The notes below the pieces were generated by a model. The model was not told the origin of the DNA. It did not search any database and saw only the letters and a list, made by a program, of their open reading frames with translations. A stretch of DNA of 64,000 bases from Streptomyces cupreus (GTDB lineage: Bacteria > Actinomycetota > Actinomycetes > Streptomycetales > Streptomycetaceae), in contig NZ_JACMSF010000017.1 of NCBI RefSeq assembly GCF_014257025.1, positions 62,001 through 126,000 of the forward strand, written 5' to 3'. Position 1 is the first letter of the stretch, and every line of letters begins with the position of its first letter. A program made the position numbers and the translations under genes. Below, in pieces: positions 43,555-52,776 of the stretch.

Positions 43555-44430
43555 TCAGCCGTAGGTGTAGAAGCCCGAGCCGGACTTCCGGCCGAGCCGG
43601 CCCGCGTCGACCATGCGCTGGAGCAGCGGGGGAGCGGCGTACAGCGGCTCCTTGTACTCCTCGTACATCGAGTACGCGACCGAGGCCACGGTGTCCAGGC
43701 CGATCAGGTCGGACAGCTTCAGCGGGCCCATCGGGTGGGCGCAGCCGAGCTCCATGCCGTTGTCGATGTCCTCACGGCTGGCGATGCCCGACTCGAACAT
43801 CCGGATCGCGGAGAGCAGATAGGGGATCAGCAGCGCGTTCACCACGAAGCCGGAGCGGTCCTGGGCACGGATGCCGTGCTTGCCGAGCACCTTCTCGGTG
43901 AAGACCTGGGCGCGGCTGATCGTGCCCTCGGAGGTGGTGAGCGCCGGGATCAGCTCGACCAGCTTCTGCACCGGGGCCGGGTTGAAGAAGTGGATGCCGA
44001 TGACCTGGTCGGGCCGCGAGGTGGCGACCGCGAGCTTCACCAGCGGGATGGAGGAGGTGTTGGAGGCCAAGATGGCGTCCGGCCGGGTCACGACCTGATC
44101 GAGCACCTGGAAGATCTCGGTCTTGACCTGCTCGTTCTCCACGACGGCCTCGATCACCAGATCGCGGTCCGCGAACTCGCCGAGGTCGGTGGTGAAGCTG
44201 AGCCGCGCCTGCGTGGCCGCCAGCTCGTCCTCGCTGATCTTGCCGCGTTCGGCGGCCTTGGTCAGGGAGTTGAACAGCCGGGTGCGGCCGATCTCCAGGG
44301 CCTCGCCCGTGGTCTCGGCGACCTTCACATCCAGTCCGGCGCGGGCGCACACCTCGGCGATGCCGGCTCCCATCTGGCCGCAGCCCACCACTCCGACGCG
44401 CGCGATGTCTCCCGCTGGGGTGTACGTCAC
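43555..44430 (-). CDS. 3-hydroxybutyryl-CoA dehydrogenase family protein
   Basis: 291 residues from GTG 44430. Rossmann motif VGCGQMGAGIAEVCARAGLDV, then the 3-hydroxyacyl-CoA dehydrogenase NAD-binding domain with ASNTSSIPL and GIHFFNPAPVQKLVELI, and the C-terminal domain ending RKSGSGFYTYG. It oxidises 3-hydroxyacyl-CoA, here most likely short-chain (3-hydroxybutyryl-CoA), with NAD(P). No other β-oxidation genes are adjacent. Confidence 0.9.
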   Translation of the reverse strand: MTYTPAGDIARVGVVGCGQMGAGIAEVCARAGLDVKVAETTGEALEIGRTRLFNSLTKAAERGKISEDELAATQARLSFTTDLGEFADRDLVIEAVVENEQVKTEIFQVLDQVVTRPDAILASNTSSIPLVKLAVATSRPDQVIGIHFFNPAPVQKLVELIPALTTSEGTISRAQVFTEKVLGKHGIRAQDRSGFVVNALLIPYLLSAIRMFESGIASREDIDNGMELGCAHPMGPLKLSDLIGLDTVASVAYSMYEEYKEPLYAAPPLLQRMVDAGRLGRKSGSGFYTYG

Positions 44431-44601
44431 ATCGTCCCTTTCGCTGTCTTCCAGGCCGTGGCAGGTCCGCCGGGTCCCGGTGCCTGCTCCGTTCGTGCAC
44501 GTTACTCCCAAGTATCGATGATCGATCGTCGGGGTGGTGCATCCTGGGCGCGGAGACGGTCCGTGACCATGCGGATCCGCAGTGCGATTGGGGTGCGCAA
44601 G

Positions 44602-45822
44602 ATGGGCCGAGTCACACGACGGGCCTTCGCCCTGTCCGCTTTGGCGGCCTTCTCGACGGCGTCGGGAGCGTCGGCCGTGCCGGAGCGGCGGCATCTGCCG
44701 GGCGAGATGCGGGGCATGTGGCTGGCGACGGTCGCCAATCGGGACTGGCCCTCCGAGCCGGGCCTGAGCGCGGCGGCCCAGCGCGCCGAGCTGACCGCCC
44801 ACCTCGACACGGCGGTACGGCGCCGGCTGAACACGGTGATCTTCCAGGTGCGGCCCACGGCCGACGCGCTGTGGCCCTCGCCGTACGAACCCTGGTCTGC
44901 CGTGCTGACCGGGACACAGGGCAAGGCCCCCGGCTGGGATCCGCTCGGCACGGCCGTCCGTGAGGCCCACGCCCGCGGTCTGGAGCTGCACGCCTGGTTC
45001 AACCCGTACCGGATCGCCAACCACGCGGACCCGACCAGGCTTGTCGCCTCGCACCCGGCCCGGCGGCACCCCGACTGGGTGGTGCGCCACGGCGGGAGGC
45101 TCTACTACAACCCCGGGCTGCCCGAGGTCCGCGCCTTCGTGCAGGACGCGATCCTGGACGCGGTGGACAAGTACCCCGTGGACGCCGTGCACTTCGACGA
45201 CTACTTCTATCCGTATCCGCTGGCGGGCCAGACCTTCGACGACGACGCCGCCTTCGACCGCCACGGGGGCGGCTTCCCGAGCCGGGCCGCCTGGCGGCGC
45301 CACAACATCGACCGGCTGGTGGCCGAGACATCGGCCCGCATCCAGGAGGTCCGGCCGGGCACACGGTTCGGGATCAGCCCCTTCGGGGTGTGGCGCAACG
45401 CGTCCACCGACTCGCGCGGCAGCGACACCCGGGAGCTTCAGGCGTACGACGACCTGTACGCGGACACCCGGAAATGGGTCAGGGCGAACTGGATCGACTA
45501 CATCTGCCCGCAGCTGTACTGGCACATCGGCTTCGCCGCCGCCGACTACGCCGTACTGCTGCCCTGGTGGGCCGAGACGGTCCGGGGCACCGCGACGCAG
45601 CTGTACGTCGGTGAGGCGCTGTACCGGGCCGGCGACCCGGCGCAGGGCGACGCCTGGCAGAACCCGGCCGAGCTGTCCCGGCACCTCACGCTGGCCAAGG
45701 ACCATCCGGAGGCGCGTGGGCATGTCTTCTTCGCCGCCCGGGAGGTGGCGGCGGATCCGATCCGGGCCATGGCGAGGGTGGTCGCCGACCACTACCGGCA
45801 GCCGGCGATGCCCCCGCGCTGA
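44602..45822 (+). CDS. Tat-exported family 10-like glycosylhydrolase (GHL10/DUF187)
   Basis: 406 residues from ATG 44602 (ATG 44569, adding 11 residues, also possible). Twin-arginine signal VTRRAFALSALAAF ending at AxA. The remainder is a TIM-barrel glycosylhydrolase-like domain (RGMWLATVANRDWP, NTVIFQVRPTADALWPS, AWFNPYR, VHFDDYFYPYP, GISPFGVWRN, DYICPQLYWHIGF). Members act on or bind extracellular polysaccharide or cell wall. The acidic residues in HFDDYFYP and the QLYW region are candidate active-site residues. Confidence 0.87.
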   Translation: MGRVTRRAFALSALAAFSTASGASAVPERRHLPGEMRGMWLATVANRDWPSEPGLSAAAQRAELTAHLDTAVRRRLNTVIFQVRPTADALWPSPYEPWSAVLTGTQGKAPGWDPLGTAVREAHARGLELHAWFNPYRIANHADPTRLVASHPARRHPDWVVRHGGRLYYNPGLPEVRAFVQDAILDAVDKYPVDAVHFDDYFYPYPLAGQTFDDDAAFDRHGGGFPSRAAWRRHNIDRLVAETSARIQEVRPGTRFGISPFGVWRNASTDSRGSDTRELQAYDDLYADTRKWVRANWIDYICPQLYWHIGFAAADYAVLLPWWAETVRGTATQLYVGEALYRAGDPAQGDAWQNPAELSRHLTLAKDHPEARGHVFFAAREVAADPIRAMARVVADHYRQPAMPPR

Positions 45823-45823
45823 C

Positions 45824-46021
45824 CTACCCGGGGGTGGTGTCCTTGTGGCGGATCTCGGTGTCGGGGCCGGGTGAGCACACGCCCTCGTGCCCGTCCTCGA
45901 AGCGGACGCGGTACGGAGGGTTGCCCTTCTCGCCGAGTACTTCGACGATCTCGCCGACCTTGTCGTGCTGTCCGACCACCCTGCCGTGCTGGACAAGCTG
46001 GTCGCCCACGGTTGCACGCAT
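45824..46021 (-). CDS. DUF1918 small protein
   Basis: 65 residues, MRATVGDQLVQHG...GEIVEVLGEKGNPPYRVRFEDGHEGVCSPGPDTEI, a small β-barrel-like DUF1918 domain common in Streptomyces. Function unknown. It stops 2 bases after the convergent glycosylhydrolase gene's end. Confidence 0.85.
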   Translation of the reverse strand: MRATVGDQLVQHGRVVGQHDKVGEIVEVLGEKGNPPYRVRFEDGHEGVCSPGPDTEIRHKDTTPG

Positions 46022-46113
46022 CTGAAGGCCTCCTCAGCAAGTGCGGGAGCAGCGGTCCGTGGCCTTGAGTCTACGGCCCGGGGCGGCGGTGGGAAGTGGG
46101 TCGTACGGCCCAC

Positions 46114-47073
46114 TCAACCGCGTGCCCGTTGGGTGACGGCGATGCAGACGAGCACCGCCGCGGCCGTCAACGGGGCGGCCACTGTCAGATGCTCGCCCAG
46201 CAGCAGCACCGACCACACCAGTGTGAGCAGCGGCTGGGCCAACTGCAACTGGCTGGCCTTCGGGATGCCGATGACCGCCATGCCCCGGTACCAGACGACC
46301 AGGCCGAGGAACTGGGAGCCGGCCGCGACCCACAGCAGCCCGGTCACGCTGTGCGCGGTGAGCCGGACGGGCTCCATCGCCAGGGCGAGCGCGGTTGCGG
46401 GCACGGACACCGGCAGGCAGAGCAACAGGGCCCAGCCGACGACCTGCCAGCCCGGCATGACCCGGGCAAGGCGGCCGCCCTCGGTGTAGCCGGCGGCGCA
46501 GACCAACAGGGCCGCGAAGAGATACAGATCGGCGGTGGTGAGGGCGCCGCCGCTCTGCTGCACGGTGAAGCCGACCACCGCGGCGGCGCCGGCGAGGGCG
46601 GCCGTCCAGAAGGTGCGCGAGGGGCGGGTGCCCATGCGCAGGGCGGAGAGCAGCGCCGTGGTGAGGGGGAGCAGACCGACGACGACGGCCGCGTGCGCGG
46701 TGGTGGACGTCTGGAGCGCGAGCGTGGTCAGCAGGGGGAAGCCGACGACCACTCCGGCCGCCACGACCGCGAGTCCGGCCCAGTGCTTGCGGTCCGGCAG
46801 CGGCACCCGCAGTGCCAGCAGACAGCCGCCGGCGAGGAGGGCGGCGAGGACACTGCGCACGGCCACCAGCGACCAGGGCCCGAAGCCTTCCAGGCCCCAG
46901 GCGGTCGCGGGGAAGGTGAGGGAGAAGGCGGTGACGCCGAGGGCGGCGAGGAGGGTGCCGGTGGCGGCGGTCGAGGTGCCGGCCGGAGCGTCGGGTCGGG
47001 TTTCGACCGGGCTTTCGGCCGGGGTGTCGACCGCTATCCGGTTCGGTGCGATAGCGCTACTCTGTGCTCTCAT
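46114..47073 (-). CDS. EamA/DMT-family transporter
   Basis: 319 residues with about ten transmembrane helices in two EamA repeats, after a ~35-residue hydrophilic N-terminus. Metabolite exporter family; substrate unknown. The start codon ATG 47073 overlaps the start codon of the divergent MocR gene in a single CATG. The divergent pairing suggests that the MocR protein regulates this exporter. Confidence 0.9.
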   Translation of the reverse strand: MRAQSSAIAPNRIAVDTPAESPVETRPDAPAGTSTAATGTLLAALGVTAFSLTFPATAWGLEGFGPWSLVAVRSVLAALLAGGCLLALRVPLPDRKHWAGLAVVAAGVVVGFPLLTTLALQTSTTAHAAVVVGLLPLTTALLSALRMGTRPSRTFWTAALAGAAAVVGFTVQQSGGALTTADLYLFAALLVCAAGYTEGGRLARVMPGWQVVGWALLLCLPVSVPATALALAMEPVRLTAHSVTGLLWVAAGSQFLGLVVWYRGMAVIGIPKASQLQLAQPLLTLVWSVLLLGEHLTVAAPLTAAAVLVCIAVTQRARG

Positions 47074-47084
47074 GCAAGAGCGTA
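47058..47084. promoter_or_regulatory. Divergent promoter core with overlapping starts
   Basis: On the plus strand GCTACTCT has TACTCT (47058-47063) 8 bases before ATG 47072. On the minus strand GCTACGCT has TACGCT (47084-47079) 5 bases before ATG 47073. Both fit -10 elements (TAnnnT) of leaderless mRNAs. The arms GCTAC/GTAGC make an imperfect dyad around the shared CATG, a likely binding site of the MocR protein. Confidence 0.55.
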
Positions 47085-48508
47085 GCAGTGTCGGTGAACT
47101 GGCGGATCGGCTGCGACGGGAACTCGACCGCTACTCCTATGGTGGAAAGCTCCCGTCGAGCCGGGCCCTCGTCGAGCAGTTCCGGGTGAGCCCGGTGACC
47201 GTCTCGCGGGCCCTGGCGCAGTTGGCGGCTGAGGGTCTTGTGGTGACCCGGCCCGGCGCCGGCGCCTTCCGTGCCCGGCCGCGCGCGGAGGCGGCGCCCG
47301 CCGGGGACACCTCCTGGCAGGAGGTCTCCCTCAGCGCGGACGGCGCCGCCGAACTCGTACCGCGCTCGGTGGACGCCTCCGGTGTCCTTGTCTCGCTCGC
47401 CGCCCCGCCGCCCGGCGTGATCGAGTTCAACGGCGGCTATCTGCACCCCTCCCTCCAGCCGGAACGTGCCATGGCGGCGGCGCTGTCCCGGGCAGGGCGT
47501 CGGCCCGGCGCCTGGGGCCGGCCGCCCATGGAGGGGCTGCCGGAGCTGCGGGAGTGGTTCGCACGCAGCATCGGCGGCGCCGTCACCGCGGCCGAAGTGC
47601 TGGTCACCTCCGGCGGCCAGTCGGCGCTCACCACCGCCCTGCGCGCACTGGCGCCGCCCGGCGCGCCGGTGCTGGTGGAGTCGCCCACCTACCCCGGCAT
47701 GCTGGCCATCGCCCGGGCGGCGGGCCTGCGTCCCGTGCCGGTCCCGGTCGACCCGGACGGGGTGCGCCCCGCCCTCCTCGCCGACGCGTTCCGGGCCACC
47801 GGCGCCCGGGTGTTCGTCTGCCAGCCGCTCTTCCAGAACCCGACCGGCGCCGTGCTCGCCCCCGACCGCCGCGCCGAGGTGCTGCGCATCGCGCGCGACG
47901 CCGGCGCCTTCGTGATCGAGGACGACTTCGTACGACGGCTGGTCCACGAGGACGCCGGGCCGTTGCCGCGTCCGCTGGCCGCCGACGATCCCGACGGGGT
48001 CGTGGTGCACGTCGGCTCCCTGACCAAGGCGACCTCGCCGAGCTTCCGGGTCAGCGCGCTGGCCGCCCGTGGCCCGGTGCTGGAGCGGCTGCGCGCCATC
48101 CAGGTCGTCGACACCTTCTTCGTACCCCGGCCGCTCCAGGAGGCGGCCCTGGAACTCGTGGGTTCGCCCGCCTGGCCGCGCCATCTGCGCGCGATCTCCA
48201 CGGAGTTGCGGCTGCGCCGGGACACGATGACGGCCGCGCTGCTGAGCGAGCTGCCCCGACTCGCCCTGCCGCACATCCCGTCCGGCGGCTACCACCTCTG
48301 GCTCCGCCTGCCCGACGGCACGGACGAGGCGGCGCTCACAGCGGCCGCCCTGCGCGCGGGGGTCGCGATCACCCCCGGCCGCCCGTACTTCAGCGCCGAA
48401 CCCCCGGCCGCACACCTGCGCCTGAGCTTCGCGGCGGTCGCCGGGACGGGGGAGATCGCCGAAGGCGTACGGCGGTTGCGGGCCGCCTGCGAGGAGGTCG
48501 ACCGGTGA
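47072..48508 (+). CDS. MocR/PdxR-type GntR regulator with aminotransferase domain
   Basis: 478 residues. N-terminal winged helix (SVGELADRLRRELDRYSYGGKLPSSRALVEQFRVSPVTVSRALAQL) joined to a fold-type I aminotransferase domain: NPTG, DDFVRRLV, PLP-lysine in SLTKATSPSFRVSALAA, SGGYHLWLRLP. It binds PLP and probably an amino-compound effector. It is divergent from an EamA exporter and starts within the same CATG, so the mRNA would be leaderless. Confidence 0.92.
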   Translation: MQERSSVGELADRLRRELDRYSYGGKLPSSRALVEQFRVSPVTVSRALAQLAAEGLVVTRPGAGAFRARPRAEAAPAGDTSWQEVSLSADGAAELVPRSVDASGVLVSLAAPPPGVIEFNGGYLHPSLQPERAMAAALSRAGRRPGAWGRPPMEGLPELREWFARSIGGAVTAAEVLVTSGGQSALTTALRALAPPGAPVLVESPTYPGMLAIARAAGLRPVPVPVDPDGVRPALLADAFRATGARVFVCQPLFQNPTGAVLAPDRRAEVLRIARDAGAFVIEDDFVRRLVHEDAGPLPRPLAADDPDGVVVHVGSLTKATSPSFRVSALAARGPVLERLRAIQVVDTFFVPRPLQEAALELVGSPAWPRHLRAISTELRLRRDTMTAALLSELPRLALPHIPSGGYHLWLRLPDGTDEAALTAAALRAGVAITPGRPYFSAEPPAAHLRLSFAAVAGTGEIAEGVRRLRAACEEVDR

Positions 48509-48551
48509 AATCGGCTCGACGCCGGCTCCCGTCGCCTGAGAATCTCCGCCC

Positions 48552-48986
48552 ATGACCGACGTGCCGAGCCTCGCCGAGGGCTACGAGATCTCCAGCGACC
48601 CCGCCCGTATCGACGCCGAGCGGGTGCACCGCTGGCTGTCCACCGACGCGTACTGGGCGCTCGAACGGCCCCGGGAGAAGCAGTACAGGGCGATCGACGG
48701 TTCGCTCAACTTCGGGGTGTACGAGGTGCTTTCCGGGGATCAGGTGGCGTATGCCCGGGTCGTGACCGATCGTGCCACCTTCGCCTGGCTCTGCGATGTG
48801 TACGTCGATCCGTCGGTCCGCGGCAAGGGCCTCGGCACGGCGCTGGTCGGTGCCGTCCGTGAGGAGCTGCGGCCGTACGGGATCCGGCGGATCCTGCTCG
48901 CCACCCATGACGCGCACGGCGTCTACGAGAAGCTCGGGTTCGCCCCGCTGGAGCGGCCCGAGCAGTGGATGGCGCTCCATTTCTAG
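48552..48986 (+). CDS. GNAT-family N-acetyltransferase
   Basis: 144 residues. Acetyl-CoA binding motif VDPSVRGKGLGTALVGAV, with EKLGFAPLERPEQWMALHF at the C-terminus. It resembles the YjaB/ArgA-like small GNATs that acetylate amines or peptides. Substrate unknown. 44 bases after the MocR gene on the same strand. Confidence 0.88.
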   Translation: MTDVPSLAEGYEISSDPARIDAERVHRWLSTDAYWALERPREKQYRAIDGSLNFGVYEVLSGDQVAYARVVTDRATFAWLCDVYVDPSVRGKGLGTALVGAVREELRPYGIRRILLATHDAHGVYEKLGFAPLERPEQWMALHF

Positions 48987-49092
48987 CGGGTTGTCCGGCT
49001 GGTCCTGACCTGGAAGTAAGGTTTCGGGCACCCTGGGTAACTCAGAGATAACACCTCTTGACCTGCTCACTTTCGCGAATCACGATCGCCGC

Positions 49093-49686
49093 ATGTCACT
49101 TCGGGTCACGTTCGTCGCCGCCGCGCGCAGCTCCCCCCTGCTCGCGGAGCGCTTCGAGGACGACCGTCCGCTGGACCAGGCCGGCTGGGACGAGGTGCAG
49201 CGGGTCGCCCACCATCTGGTGTCGCTGTCGGCGTCCGAGCTGCGCTACTGCTCGCCCACGCCGCGCAGCCGCGCCACCGGCGATGCCCTGGGCTACGCCC
49301 CGTTGGTGCAACTCGCGCTGCGCGACTGCGGCATGGGCCGCTGGCGCGGGCTGACGCTCGGCGAGGCGATGGCCCGCGAGCCGGAGGCGGTGGACGCCTG
49401 GCTCGCGGACCCGCGCGGCACTCCGCATGGCGGCGAGTCGCTGCTGGCGTTCATCACCCGGGTCGGTGGCTGGCTCGACACCCGGCCCGTGGGCGACGGT
49501 GGCCGGATCGTCGCCGTGGCCGAACCGTCGGTGATCCGCGCCGCGTTGGTGTACGCCCTGAAGGCGCCGCCCGCGACCTACTGGAACATCGACGTACGCC
49601 CCCTGTCGACGACGACCGTCACCGGCCGCGCGGGCCGCTGGAACCTCCGTTTCGACGGGGCGCCGGCTCAGCCCTCGCGCGCGTAG
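49093..49686 (+). CDS. Degenerate histidine-phosphatase-superfamily protein
   Basis: 197 residues with phosphoglycerate-mutase-like topology: TFVAAARSSPL in place of the catalytic RHG, YCSPTPRSRATGDALG (usual S-P-R-A-x-x-T-A region), WRGLTLGEAM, HGGESLLAFITRVGGWLD, and AVAEPSVIRAAL where a histidine usually precedes the second pocket. Both catalytic histidines are therefore absent at the expected places. It may be a pseudoenzyme or bind nucleotides/sugars. The last 19 bases overlap the convergent DUF6314 gene. Confidence 0.75.
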   Translation: MSLRVTFVAAARSSPLLAERFEDDRPLDQAGWDEVQRVAHHLVSLSASELRYCSPTPRSRATGDALGYAPLVQLALRDCGMGRWRGLTLGEAMAREPEAVDAWLADPRGTPHGGESLLAFITRVGGWLDTRPVGDGGRIVAVAEPSVIRAALVYALKAPPATYWNIDVRPLSTTTVTGRAGRWNLRFDGAPAQPSRA

Positions 49687-50111
49687 TCGGTGATGAGCAC
49701 GAGGTCCTTCGCCGGGCCGCGCACCCGCCACACCGTCCGCCAGTGGTCCTCGTCCCGGACGGTGAACTCGCCCCGGTAGAGGTCGGCCGAGCAGGGATGG
49801 TCGGCGACATGCCGCCCGTAGGCCAGGTCCAGGTCGTGGAAGGGCCGTCCGTCGGCGAAGCGCACGTCCACCGTGCCGCGCCCCTCGCCCGGCAGGAAGC
49901 GCAGCGTCCGCTCGGCCGGCCGGGGGACGCCCTGCCAGACGAACGTGCCGGACTCGTGGTGCAGGAGGCCGCCGCCGTCCAGCGGGCTGAAAACCGTCGT
50001 ACCGGAGAACTTCCCTTCCGCTCCGCTCGTCAGATCCCGCACCGACCGCTCGACTTGCCAGGTCCCGGCGAGATAGCCCAGCGCATCGGGTACTGGCCGG
50101 AACTCGCCCAT
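49668..50111 (-). CDS. DUF6314-family protein
   Basis: 147 residues, a single β-rich domain: LAGTWQVERSVRD, GTTVFSPL, LHHESGTFVW, DLAYGRHVADHPCSADLYRGEFTV, WRVRGPAKDLVLITDY. The lipocalin-like fold is inferred from pattern. Function unknown. Convergent overlap of 19 bases with the histidine-phosphatase-like gene. Confidence 0.8.
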   Translation of the reverse strand: MGEFRPVPDALGYLAGTWQVERSVRDLTSGAEGKFSGTTVFSPLDGGGLLHHESGTFVWQGVPRPAERTLRFLPGEGRGTVDVRFADGRPFHDLDLAYGRHVADHPCSADLYRGEFTVRDEDHWRTVWRVRGPAKDLVLITDYAREG

Positions 50112-50183
50112 GGCGCCGCCTCCTTCGTCACATCCGTTGCCGCGCGACCCATTGACGCGCCGGGGTCCCCTACCTATCTTGCC

Positions 50184-50218
50184 GTTCGAAGTGCTGATCA
50201 GCGTCTGATATTTCGAAC
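50184..50218 (+). promoter_or_regulatory. Nested palindromes upstream of the GH51 gene
   Basis: An outer dyad GTTCGAA (50184-50190) / TTCGAAC (50212-50218) encloses a perfect palindrome GCTGATCAGC (50193-50202). It is 20 bases upstream of ATG 50238, so it is a good operator candidate for a sugar-responsive repressor; the TTTCGAA element resembles motifs near Streptomyces xylanolytic genes (recalled). Confidence 0.55.
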
Positions 50219-50237
50219 ATCGAGCCGCGGAGTATCC

Positions 50238-52721
50238 ATGTCACGCACCCGCACCCGCTGGAGAATCGGTCTTGGCGCCACTGCCTTCCTGGTGGCGACC
50301 GCCGGACTCGTCCCGGCACCCGCGCACGCCGAGGACGTCACCGACTACGCGATCACCGTCGACCCGACGGCCCAGGGCGCGAAGATCGACGACACCATGT
50401 ACGGCGTCTTCTTCGAGGACATCAACCGGGCCGCCGATGGCGGTCTGTACGCCGAGCTGGTGCAGAACCGCTCCTTCGAGTACTCCACCGCCGACAACGG
50501 CTCGTACACACTGCTCACCTCGTGGGTGGTCTCCGGCACGGCCCAGGTCCAGAACGACACCGGCCGCCTGAACGAGCGCAACCGCAACTACCTCTCCCTG
50601 GCCGCCGGTTCCTCCGTCACCAACGCCGGATACAACACCGGCATCCGCGTCGAGCAGGGCAAGCGCTACGACTTCTCGGTGTGGGCCCGCGCCGAGGCCG
50701 GCACCACCCTCACCGTCGGTCTGAAGGACGCCGCGGGCACCCTCGCGACCGCCCGGCAGATGGCCGTCTACGGCGGCTGGAAGAAGTACACCGCCACCTT
50801 CACCGCGAGCCGCACCAGCTCCCACGGCCGCCTCGCCGTCGCCTCCTCCGGCGCCGCCGCGCTGGACATGGTGTCGCTCTTCCCGCGCGACACCTACAAG
50901 AACCAGTCGAACGGCCTGCGCAAGGACCTCGCCGAGAAGATCGAGGCACTGAACCCGTCGTTCGTCCGCTTCCCCGGCGGCTGTCTGGTCAACACCGGTT
51001 CCATGCAGGACTACAGCGAGTCCTCCGGCTGGCAGCGCAAGCGCTCCTACCAGTGGAAGGACACCATCGGCCCGGTCGAGGAGCGCGCCACCAACGCCAA
51101 CTTCTGGGGCTACAACCAGAGTTACGGCATCGGATACTACGAGTACTTCCGCTTCTCCGAGGACATCGGCGCCATGCCGCTGCCCGTCGTACCCGCCCTG
51201 GTCACCGGCTGCGGACAGAACCGCGCCACCGACGACGAGGCACTGCTCCAGCGGCACATCCAGGACACCCTCGACCTCATCGAGTTCGCCAACGGCCCCG
51301 CCACCAGCACCTGGGGCAAGAAGCGCGCCGCGATGGGCCACCCCAAGCCCTTCGGCCTGACCCACCTCGCCGTCGGCAACGAGGAGAACCTCCCGAACGA
51401 GTACTTCGCCCGCTTCCAGAAGTTCCGGGCCGCGATCGAGGCGAAGTACCCGGACATCACGGTGATCTCCAACTCCGGCCCGGACGACTCCGGTTCGACC
51501 TTCGACACCGCCTGGAAGCTCAACCGCGAGGCGAACGTCGACATGGTCGACGAGCACTACTACAACAGCCCGCAGTGGTTCCTCCAGAACAACGACCGTT
51601 ACGACAGCTACGACAGGAACGGCCCCAAGGTCTTCCTCGGCGAGTACGCCTCCCAGGGCAACGCCCTCAAGAACGCCCTCGCCGAGGCCGCGTTCATGAC
51701 CGGCCTTGAGCGCAACGCCGACGTCGTCAAGCTTGCCTCGTACGCCCCGCTGCTCGCCAACGAGGACTACGTCCAGTGGCGGCCCGACATGATCTGGTTC
51801 AACAACCACGCCTCCTGGAACTCCGCCAACTACGAGGTCCAGAAGCTGTTCATGACCAACGTCGGCGACCGGGTCGTCCCGTCCACCGCGACCGGCACCC
51901 CGAACGTCAGCGGCCCGATCACCGGCGCCGTGGGCCTGTCGACCTGGGCGACGAGCGCGGCGTACGACGATGTGAAGGTCACCGCCGCCGACGGCACCGC
52001 CCTGTTCGGCGACGACTTCTCCGGTGACGCCTCGCGGTGGACGCACAACGGCACCGGCAGCTGGAGCGTCCAGGACGGGGCCTACGTCCAGAGCGACGCC
52101 GCCGCCGAGAACACCATGGTGACGGCGGGCGACCCGAGCTGGCACGACTACGACCTGCATGTGAAGGCCACCAAGAAGTCCGGCAAGGAGGGCTTCCTGG
52201 TCGCCTTCGGGGTCAAGGACACCGGCAACTACTACTGGTGGAACCTGGGCGGCTGGAACAACACCCAGTCCGCCGTCGAACAGGCCTCGGACGGCGGCAA
52301 GTCGACGCTGATCTCCAAGGCCGGGTCGATCGAGACGGGACGCGCCTACGACATCGACATCAAGGTGCGGGGCCGTCAGGTCACCCTCTACCTCGACGGC
52401 CAGGAGTGGGGCGGCTTCACCGACGACAAGCCGGCCGAGCCGTTCCGTCAGGTCGTCACCAAGGACGCGGCGACCGGTGACCTGATCGTCAAGGTCGTCA
52501 ACGCCCAGTCCGCGGACGCCCGTACGGCCATCGACCTGGGCGGCGCGAAGGTCGCCTCCACGGCCCGGGTGACCACCCTGGCGGGCGACCCGGACTCGGT
52601 GAACACCGAGACGAACACTCCGGTCACACCCGTGACGTCCACGGTGTCGGGGGTCTCGGCGAAGTTCACGTACACCTTCCCGGCGAACTCCGTGACCTTC
52701 CTGCGGATCAAGCAGAGGTAG
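50238..52721 (+). CDS. Secreted α-L-arabinofuranosidase, GH51-type
   Basis: 827 residues. Sec signal peptide (1-31, ending AHA), N-terminal carbohydrate-binding-like β domain (about 100-225), catalytic TIM barrel with VRFPGG, GNEEN (acid/base Glu) and FLGEYAS (nucleophile Glu), followed by a concanavalin-like domain (about 590-730, DDFSGD...WSVQDG...YYWWNLGGWNNT) and a C-terminal β domain. It releases arabinose side chains from plant arabinoxylan or arabinan outside the cell. The intact motifs argue for activity. Confidence 0.92.
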   Translation: MSRTRTRWRIGLGATAFLVATAGLVPAPAHAEDVTDYAITVDPTAQGAKIDDTMYGVFFEDINRAADGGLYAELVQNRSFEYSTADNGSYTLLTSWVVSGTAQVQNDTGRLNERNRNYLSLAAGSSVTNAGYNTGIRVEQGKRYDFSVWARAEAGTTLTVGLKDAAGTLATARQMAVYGGWKKYTATFTASRTSSHGRLAVASSGAAALDMVSLFPRDTYKNQSNGLRKDLAEKIEALNPSFVRFPGGCLVNTGSMQDYSESSGWQRKRSYQWKDTIGPVEERATNANFWGYNQSYGIGYYEYFRFSEDIGAMPLPVVPALVTGCGQNRATDDEALLQRHIQDTLDLIEFANGPATSTWGKKRAAMGHPKPFGLTHLAVGNEENLPNEYFARFQKFRAAIEAKYPDITVISNSGPDDSGSTFDTAWKLNREANVDMVDEHYYNSPQWFLQNNDRYDSYDRNGPKVFLGEYASQGNALKNALAEAAFMTGLERNADVVKLASYAPLLANEDYVQWRPDMIWFNNHASWNSANYEVQKLFMTNVGDRVVPSTATGTPNVSGPITGAVGLSTWATSAAYDDVKVTAADGTALFGDDFSGDASRWTHNGTGSWSVQDGAYVQSDAAAENTMVTAGDPSWHDYDLHVKATKKSGKEGFLVAFGVKDTGNYYWWNLGGWNNTQSAVEQASDGGKSTLISKAGSIETGRAYDIDIKVRGRQVTLYLDGQEWGGFTDDKPAEPFRQVVTKDAATGDLIVKVVNAQSADARTAIDLGGAKVASTARVTTLAGDPDSVNTETNTPVTPVTSTVSGVSAKFTYTFPANSVTFLRIKQR

Positions 52722-52776
52722 CCCCTGCCCCTCACCCGAGGGCAACCATCCTCGTCACCTGATGGTCACATCCGAG

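Noticed and set aside
43735..45822. Long extension of the glycosylhydrolase frame upstream to 43735
   Set aside because: Runs antisense through the hydroxyacyl-CoA dehydrogenase gene; a Tat signal at ATG 44602 marks the real N-terminus.
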